Source of the DNA: Anaerolineae bacterium
GTDB lineage: Bacteria > Chloroflexota > Anaerolineae > B4-G1
NCBI GenBank assembly: GCA_030620125.1
Contig: JAUXFI010000084.1
Location: forward strand, 1-7,904
Direction of reading: 5' to 3'
Length of the DNA stretch: 7,904 nucleotides
Shown: positions 1-5,076 of the stretch, in pieces
How the letters are laid out: every line of letters starts with the position of its first letter
Position numbering within the stretch: the first letter of the stretch is position 1
Translations under genes and position numbers: made by a program
Notes under the pieces: model-generated
Told to the model about the DNA's origin: nothing
Databases searched by the model: none
What the model saw: only the letters and a program-made list of their open reading frames with translations

Positions 1-2108
1 CCATCCCCCCCCAAGTCCGGGGGGGAACCCCCCCCCCCAATCCCCCCCAAGACCAGGGGGGAAGCTCCCCCCTCAATCCCCCCCAAGATCGGGGGGGAAG
101 CCCCCCCCTCAGTCCCCCCCACGGGGAGGGATGTGCCCTCTCCCGTCCCTTCCCCCAGTGGGGGAGGGCCAGGGTGGGGGCTGAAGTCGTACCCCACTAG
201 CGTGATGGCCTCGCCGAGGCGTGCTCCCACGGGGAAGGTCACGTCCTCGGAAGGCGGTTCCACTGGGCGAAGGGGCACGAGGTCAAATAGCACCAGGCCT
301 GGGGCCGGGTCGCCGGAGGGGAGTGTAGTGGCCAGCGGGCCGTTGTCCTGGGGATGGAGTCCGGCGTGGAGCGCGGCGACGGTCGGAACCTCGGCGTCGG
401 GGTCGAGGGGCAGCACGTACTGGTCACGGTAGATGATGCCCGGCTGCCAGAGGGTCAGCGGGAAGTTGCCCCGGCCCGGGTAGCAGTCCACGCCCGCGAT
501 AGGCTCCAGGTCTCGCCCCAGTATCTGAACGAAGACAACCAGGTCTTCCCTCGGCGGTTCCAGCGCCCGCCAGTACAGGCTGACTGGCAGCGGTTCCCCT
601 GGGTGTGCTTCTTTTACTTCGACGCTGCCGCCCAGGAGCTGGATCGGCGTTCCCTCAAAGGTCAGGTCGAAGCGCATCATTTCCTCTGGCAATTCGTTTT
701 CCTGCACCACGTTTGGTATAGCGTAGGCTGGCAGGATGAAGGCGAAAAGAGAGAACAGCGTCAGTGCCAGCCAGCCCCCGCCCAGCAGCGCCGCCAGCCC
801 TGGCGTCCAGTGGCGCGGGAGCAGGCGACGCAGGCCAATCATCAGCAGGACAGAGATAGCGGCGACGACCGGGCCAAGATAGCGCCCCTGTGAGCCCAAC
901 ACGATCATGATAAAGCGCCAGACGGAGCCAAAAACCAGGAAGAAGGCACAGGCCAGAACCAGCAGTCCTGCCTGCACCGGGCGTGAGAATCGGCGTCCCG
1001 TCCACTGATCCACCAGGACGAACGCCAGGCCCAGGAGACCTGCGCGCACCAGTATCCACCAGAAGCGGTACATCCACGGGGCTACGGGGACGTTGAACCA
1101 GCCGAACATGGCCCAGTAGGACATCTCCAGGCCCTGCAACTGGGGGATGACCTCGAAAAAGCCGATAGGCTCCGGGCGGACGGTGGCAGTGTGGCTCAAC
1201 CAGGCGTGGGTGCCCATCACCTCGCCGTAGAGGAACAAGTTGCGCCCGAACCACCAGCCGCCGATCAAGGCGGCTGTACCAAAGAGGACAAGGGTGTCCA
1301 CTACGAATTCCCGCATTACGAAATTCCGCTTCCCGAACTTGATTGCGTCAAAGAGGAGGGCCAGGGCGACGGCGGGGGCCAGGACGAGGCCGCTGAGTTT
1401 GGAGAGAATCGCCAGGCCCAGGGCTGCGCCCAGAAGCACCAGCCCCCGCCGGGAGAGACCCCGCACCGCCAGGCGCACCGCGCCCCAGATGACGAGCGAG
1501 CCGAGAGCAGCCACGGCGGCGTCGTTGCTCACCCGCGCGGAGGTGAAGACGAACATTGGGTTGAAGGCGGTAAGGGCAGCCGCCCCCCATGCCAGCCAGC
1601 GGAGGCCAGGGAATAACTCCAACGCGATGCCGTAGGCCGCCACGACGACCAGCACACCCAGCGCGGTCGAGACCAGGCGGGCGATGTGCATGGTAAGCGG
1701 AGTGCCACGCCAGGGAAATCGCTCGGCCGGGGTGTGGACCAGATAGTTCTTGTTGGCGACCGAGCCGGGGTATCCCATAGCGTGGTAGGGGTTGCGCCAG
1801 GCCCAGTGCAGGCGGTCCACGTCTTCCCCGTTCCAGAAGGTCAGCGCAGCACAGAGCACGTAGTAGAGCGGTGGATGGCTGGCGACGTAGCCGGTGACCC
1901 GTTCGCCGGAGGGCGTGCCCTGCACCGGCAAGCCGCGCCCCTCGGTCAGTTCGTGGATGTAGGCGTAATGGCCGTTGGCGTCGGGGGTCTCAAAGATGGG
2001 AATGGTCATGCCGTAGAGTACTGCCACTACCAGGTAGATCAGCAGGCAAATGACAAGTGGCAAATGGCAAGTGACAAGTCGGCGATTTGGGCTGTTGAAC
2101 AGGCTCAT
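1..2108 (-). CDS. Gene 3: GT39/DUF2142-like membrane glycosyltransferase with C-terminal beta modules (3' end beyond window)
   Basis: I translated this frame from ATG 2108-2106 down to codon 3-5: 702 codons without a stop, so it is open at the left edge. GGAGG lies 5 nt upstream of the start, and the start follows the stop of gene 2 by about 20 bp. Visible are an N-terminal membrane segment (about residues 13-34), the first extracytoplasmic loop FETPDANGHYAY (39-50), SHPPLYY (77-83), RNPY...NKNYLVH (105-125), a VSND motif (193-196), many hydrophobic segments to about 460, and GRYLGP (408-413). A beta-sandwich module follows at about 478-612 (SLYWRAL, FPLTLWQPG), then the start of a second (ITLVGYDF, 635-642) that runs into Gly/Pro-rich repeat peptide. 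It aligns with gene 1 through most of the membrane core. The usual DE of the first loop is DA here (D43, A44). By family it should move a sugar from a polyprenyl-phosphate carrier on the outer face of the membrane; the substrate is unknown. Confidence 0.88.
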   Translation of the reverse strand, partial: MSLFNSPNRRLVTCHLPLVICLLIYLVVAVLYGMTIPIFETPDANGHYAYIHELTEGRGLPVQGTPSGERVTGYVASHPPLYYVLCAALTFWNGEDVDRLHWAWRNPYHAMGYPGSVANKNYLVHTPAERFPWRGTPLTMHIARLVSTALGVLVVVAAYGIALELFPGLRWLAWGAAALTAFNPMFVFTSARVSNDAAVAALGSLVIWGAVRLAVRGLSRRGLVLLGAALGLAILSKLSGLVLAPAVALALLFDAIKFGKRNFVMREFVVDTLVLFGTAALIGGWWFGRNLFLYGEVMGTHAWLSHTATVRPEPIGFFEVIPQLQGLEMSYWAMFGWFNVPVAPWMYRFWWILVRAGLLGLAFVLVDQWTGRRFSRPVQAGLLVLACAFFLVFGSVWRFIMIVLGSQGRYLGPVVAAISVLLMIGLRRLLPRHWTPGLAALLGGGWLALTLFSLFAFILPAYAIPNVVQENELPEEMMRFDLTFEGTPIQLLGGSVEVKEAHPGEPLPVSLYWRALEPPREDLVVFVQILGRDLEPIAGVDCYPGRGNFPLTLWQPGIIYRDQYVLPLDPDAEVPTVAALHAGLHPQDNGPLATTLPSGDPAPGLVLFDLVPLRPVEPPSEDVTFPVGARLGEAITLVGYDFSPHPGPPPLGEGTGEGTSLPVGGTEGGASPPILGGIEGGASPLVLGGIGGGGSPPDLGGD
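4..112. repeat. Tandem 36/37-bp C7-G7 repeat inside gene 3
   Basis: Three adjacent units (4-40, 41-76, 77-112) share the layout T, C7-8, AAG plus 3-4 variable bases, G6-7, AA, then a second C-rich tract. A fourth begins at 113 and is cut short. Each unit can fold by pairing its C run with its G run. Units of 36 bp equal 12 codons and encode GGIEGGASPPIL-like peptide. The leftmost unit has one extra C (5-12). Confidence 0.85.
136..182. repeat. Second G/C-rich hairpin repeat inside gene 3
   Basis: A pyrimidine-rich half followed by a purine-rich half contains the hairpin TCCCCC-AGT-GGGGGA (151-165) and a G-rich tail (166-180). In gene 3 it is read as HPGPPPLGEGTGEG. It resembles the kind of dispersed repeat whose translation appears in many unrelated proteins of high-GC bacteria. 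Only one copy lies here, so its repeat status is inferred. Confidence 0.5.
2047..2081. repeat. Heptamer array in the start of gene 3
   Basis: Five consecutive 7-bp units on the plus strand: CAAATGA, CAAGTGG, CAAATGG, CAAGTGA, CAAGTCG. It encodes residues 10-21 of gene 3 (RLVTCHLPLVIC), covering the start of the first membrane helix. Confidence 0.85.
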
Positions 2109-2113
2109 TTCTG

Positions 2114-2118
2114 CCTCC
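2114..2118 (-). promoter_or_regulatory. Shine-Dalgarno of gene 3
   Basis: On the minus strand GGAGG is followed by CAGAA and then ATG at 2108, a 5-nt spacing. This fixes the start of gene 3 and shows independent ribosome loading in the 19-bp gap after gene 2. Confidence 0.75.
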
Positions 2119-2127
2119 GATTAACGG

Positions 2128-5076
2128 CTATGGGCGACTGACTTCAACGGTGGTCAATACGACGTACCGTTCAGGAATCGACTCGCCGTCTACCAGGGTG
2201 ATGGGCCGCTCGTCAGTACCGGCGTCGTACATCCCAACCCGCAGCGTGTACTCGCCCGGAGGCGTGTCAGGCGGCACCAGGATGGTGTAACGATCCTCGA
2301 CCACCTCGCCTGGCAGCCACTGGATGGTGGGATATGTGCCTCCCTGCGGCCAACCGTCCGCCTGGGCTACCGTCGTCCCATCGGGGCCGACCATGTGGTT
2401 GAAGACAGCGTACATGGCCTCGATCTTTTGCAGTGCCTGCCAGTAGAGCGTCAGTTCAATAGTGCCGCCCGGATTGACGGATGTGGAAGCCAGGTCGTAC
2501 CCCAGCAGCCGCACGTCATCGCCCAGCACCACGTCCAGGCGGTGATCCATCGCCGGAGGGTGGTAGAGACGTGGTCGGGCTTCTATTTCCACTTCGAACA
2601 GCGTAACGCCCGTGCCGGAAAGCGTCTCCTCTCGCGGCCACCAGTCCAGGACCTTGTACGAGCGCGTCCCTCCCACCGGCAGCGCCGATCCGTCGGGAGT
2701 GTAGAGGGTCAGGCGGACCTGATAGCGCCCCGGAGGTGCATCCAATGGCAAGGGCACGGCGTAGCGGCCCAGCAGCACGTCGCCGGCCTGCCATTGGCCG
2801 GTGGGGAACCAATCGGCGACGGGCTGGACACGCTGCTCCACCGTCACCGTTCCGTCATCGCCTATCAACTCGATCCCCAACTCGTAATCCTCCGACGGGG
2901 AGGCGAGTGCCTGCCAGTAGAGGGTGAACAGGAGTGGGTTGCCCTGCGTGAAGCGCAGCCCCCCGGGTTCGTAGCCGACCAGCGCCAGCACATCGCCGAA
3001 GGTGGCGCGCAGTTCGCGTCCGGGCAGAGTTTGCAGCGCTCGGGTGGGCGCGGAATGATCCACGTGGACCGGTCCAACTTTAAACAGTCCCTCGCTCTCT
3101 GGCGACCACTCGCCTCCCTCCGGCAGGAGGACGTGCATGCGGAGAGTATAGTCGCCGGGGGGCGTGCCGATGGGGACGACCAGCCCGCGACGCTCGACGA
3201 AGGTCTCTCCGGCGCTCCAGCTTTGGGTGGGGACGTGGGCCGGGCCAGTATGGAATTGGTACTCTCCCCACACGTGACCGGCAAGATCAACCAATTCCAG
3301 CCACAGGATCAGGCCGTGCGGGATGTCCTGGAGGGTGCGCCATTGGGTGAGAAGCAGGATCGCTTCTCCGCTGACCGGTTCCAGGTTGTCCAGCGCCACG
3401 CCCACTAGCCGTAGCCCCTCTCCAAAGCGGATGCCCACGCGCTCTGCGTGCTCGTACCTGCCCGCCGCGTTGCGCATCACGACTGGCAGGAATATCTGGA
3501 GGGACGGGACGCTCGTTTGCAGGTCGTTGCCTTTAGACGAGTCCTCAATCAGTTCCGGCGGCAATCCTTGAGCGGGGGCGGCGTAGTAGAGCACCAGATC
3601 CCCCTCGGACCAGACTTGATGGGTGTGCTCGTGCAGCCAGCGAGAGACGATCCAGTCCGGGTCTACCGGCTCGACGGCACTGTAGGAGACCCAGACGCGG
3701 TCGTGAGCACTGAAAATGCCGGACAGTGCCTCGTCGGCCGGGCCAGCGTCCACCTCGAGTTTATTCAAGGGGACGGTGTAGCGTTTCAATGGGCCGGGGT
3801 CGTAGTACGTCAGCAACAACGTTTGCCAGGGGCCGTGGAGCAGCAGGCCGTCGTCGGGGTGGGAGCGCGCTTGCAGGTACTCTAGCCGGGCACGGAGACT
3901 ATCGCCCGGCGGGAAGTAGATCAGGTGATAAGCAGAGACGTCTACGAAGATAATTCCAATCAACAATGAACAAGTGACAATGAACAATGAACAACGAATA
4001 ATTGGCCATTTGACCACCCGACTACCTGCCCACTTGACTATCTGACTAATCGCCAAGGCCATCGCCAGGACACAGGCGGGCAGCGCCACTGTCAGATAGC
4101 GGCCGGTGACGCGCTCGGGCAGGGCCAGGACGGCGAGCAGCGGCACACCTAGCAGCAATCCCAGCAGCAGCCCTCCGTGCCGGTGATCCTGGGGCAGCCA
4201 CAGGTTACGCCACTGGGCCAGCCCGATACCGAGCGCCGTCAGGAGCAGCGGCAAGCCCAGGTGGGACCAGTTGGGACGGAGTGTGGCCCCCAGGTAGAGC
4301 CCGTTGAGAGCGCAGGAGAGACCCTCCCATCGTACCTGCGAGGCGGCGCCCCTGCGCCAGAAGGAGAGCAGCGTGGCCCACAGCCCCGGTGAGAGGATCG
4401 CCCAGAGGGCCACGACCCCGCCCAGGGCCACGTGGGCGGCCAGCCAGCGGGGCCAAAGGTGACGATAGCGCCGCCAGTTGAGGAGCAAGAACAGGTCCTC
4501 GGCCAGGAGCACGAACGCCATGTAATAGTGTGTGAACATCCCCAGACCGGTCGCTAGCCAGAACAGCCCCCACCAGCGCGTCTGCCCCTCCCTCTTTCCT
4601 CCCCATGGGGGGAGCAATCGGATAAAGATAAAGATCGAAAGCAGGCTGCACAGGGCCAATAGCCCGTACATCCGCGCGTCCTGCGAGGCCCGGATGTGGA
4701 AGGGAGAAAGCGCGAGCAGGAACGCCGTCAGCAGAGCCACCGGCTGGTTGACTGTCCTCTGCACCAGCAGGTAGGTCGCCGCCACCGTCACCATCCCGAT
4801 GATGACGGATAGGAAACGCACGGCGAACTCGCTCTGCCCGACCAGGGGCATCCACAGGGAGAGCAACAGGTAGTAAAAGGGAGGATGTTCGCGGATGGCT
4901 CCGCGCAGGTAGTCGAGCAGACCCAGGGGGCCTCGGGCAGCGATGAAGACACTGGCGACCTCGTCGAAATTCAGCTCACGCACGCCCAGCGCGTAGACGC
5001 GCAGTGCAAAGGCCAGGAGTAACAGGCCGACCACAGACCAGAGCGTCAGACTACGCCGCTGCTGCATTGGGATCAT
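2128..5076 (-). CDS. Gene 2: PMT_2/GT39-family membrane glycosyltransferase with three C-terminal beta modules
   Basis: The 982-aa product has a GT-C layout: membrane segment 11-31, first loop with D38-E39 (ELNFDEVAS), HPPFYY (64-69), the typical PMT_2 stretch SPFHIRASQDARMYGLL (124-140), about ten hydrophobic segments up to residue 380, and GRYL (325-328). A soluble extracytoplasmic region (about 380-530) with HPDDGLLLHGPWQ leads to FLPVVMRN (529-536), then three related beta-sandwich modules at about 548-669, 686-830 and 843-980. The last two share GY(D/E)..., LTLYWQAL or FTLYWQAL, P(T)..QW.(P/A)G(E/D) and PPG.Y..R. The expected role is transfer of a sugar from a polyprenyl-phosphate donor at the outer membrane face; the acceptor is unknown. 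The start overlaps the gene 1 stop as ATGA with no clear Shine-Dalgarno, which implies translational coupling; Met4 is an alternative start. Residues 342-374 are encoded largely by 8-bp and 7-bp repeats (3957-4047). Confidence 0.93.
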   Translation of the reverse strand: MIPMQQRRSLTLWSVVGLLLLAFALRVYALGVRELNFDEVASVFIAARGPLGLLDYLRGAIREHPPFYYLLLSLWMPLVGQSEFAVRFLSVIIGMVTVAATYLLVQRTVNQPVALLTAFLLALSPFHIRASQDARMYGLLALCSLLSIFIFIRLLPPWGGKREGQTRWWGLFWLATGLGMFTHYYMAFVLLAEDLFLLLNWRRYRHLWPRWLAAHVALGGVVALWAILSPGLWATLLSFWRRGAASQVRWEGLSCALNGLYLGATLRPNWSHLGLPLLLTALGIGLAQWRNLWLPQDHRHGGLLLGLLLGVPLLAVLALPERVTGRYLTVALPACVLAMALAISQIVKWAGSRVVKWPIIRCSLFIVTCSLLIGIIFVDVSAYHLIYFPPGDSLRARLEYLQARSHPDDGLLLHGPWQTLLLTYYDPGPLKRYTVPLNKLEVDAGPADEALSGIFSAHDRVWVSYSAVEPVDPDWIVSRWLHEHTHQVWSEGDLVLYYAAPAQGLPPELIEDSSKGNDLQTSVPSLQIFLPVVMRNAAGRYEHAERVGIRFGEGLRLVGVALDNLEPVSGEAILLLTQWRTLQDIPHGLILWLELVDLAGHVWGEYQFHTGPAHVPTQSWSAGETFVERRGLVVPIGTPPGDYTLRMHVLLPEGGEWSPESEGLFKVGPVHVDHSAPTRALQTLPGRELRATFGDVLALVGYEPGGLRFTQGNPLLFTLYWQALASPSEDYELGIELIGDDGTVTVEQRVQPVADWFPTGQWQAGDVLLGRYAVPLPLDAPPGRYQVRLTLYTPDGSALPVGGTRSYKVLDWWPREETLSGTGVTLFEVEIEARPRLYHPPAMDHRLDVVLGDDVRLLGYDLASTSVNPGGTIELTLYWQALQKIEAMYAVFNHMVGPDGTTVAQADGWPQGGTYPTIQWLPGEVVEDRYTILVPPDTPPGEYTLRVGMYDAGTDERPITLVDGESIPERYVVLTTVEVSRP
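3957..3998. repeat. Heptamer array in gene 2
   Basis: Six consecutive 7-bp units on the plus strand: CAATCAA, CAATGAA, CAAGTGA, CAATGAA, CAATGAA, CAACGAA. The unit CAAGTGA is identical to one in the gene 3 array. Read as CSLFIVTCSLL in gene 2, it forms much of the last membrane helix before the extracytoplasmic part. Confidence 0.85.
4008..4047. repeat. Octamer array in gene 2
   Basis: Five consecutive 8-bp units on the plus strand: ATTTGACC, ACCCGACT, ACCTGCCC, ACTTGACT, ATCTGACT. It sits 9 bp from the heptamer array and encodes roughly SQIVKWAGSRVVKW. Confidence 0.7.

Noticed and set aside
4..112. CRISPR array
   Set aside because: Unit length near 36 bp is suggestive, but units are directly adjacent with no spacers, and they lie in a coding frame.
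354..893. Plus-strand ORF of 179 aa and minus-strand ORF 655-1254 in another frame
   Set aside because: Both overlap gene 3, whose frame is stop-free for 702 codons and homologous to gene 1; these are alternative-frame artefacts.
2395..3408. 337-aa plus-strand ORF antisense to gene 2
   Set aside because: Shadow of a high-GC coding region. Gene 2 on the other strand shows recognisable modules throughout this interval, while the plus-strand product shows no family signature.
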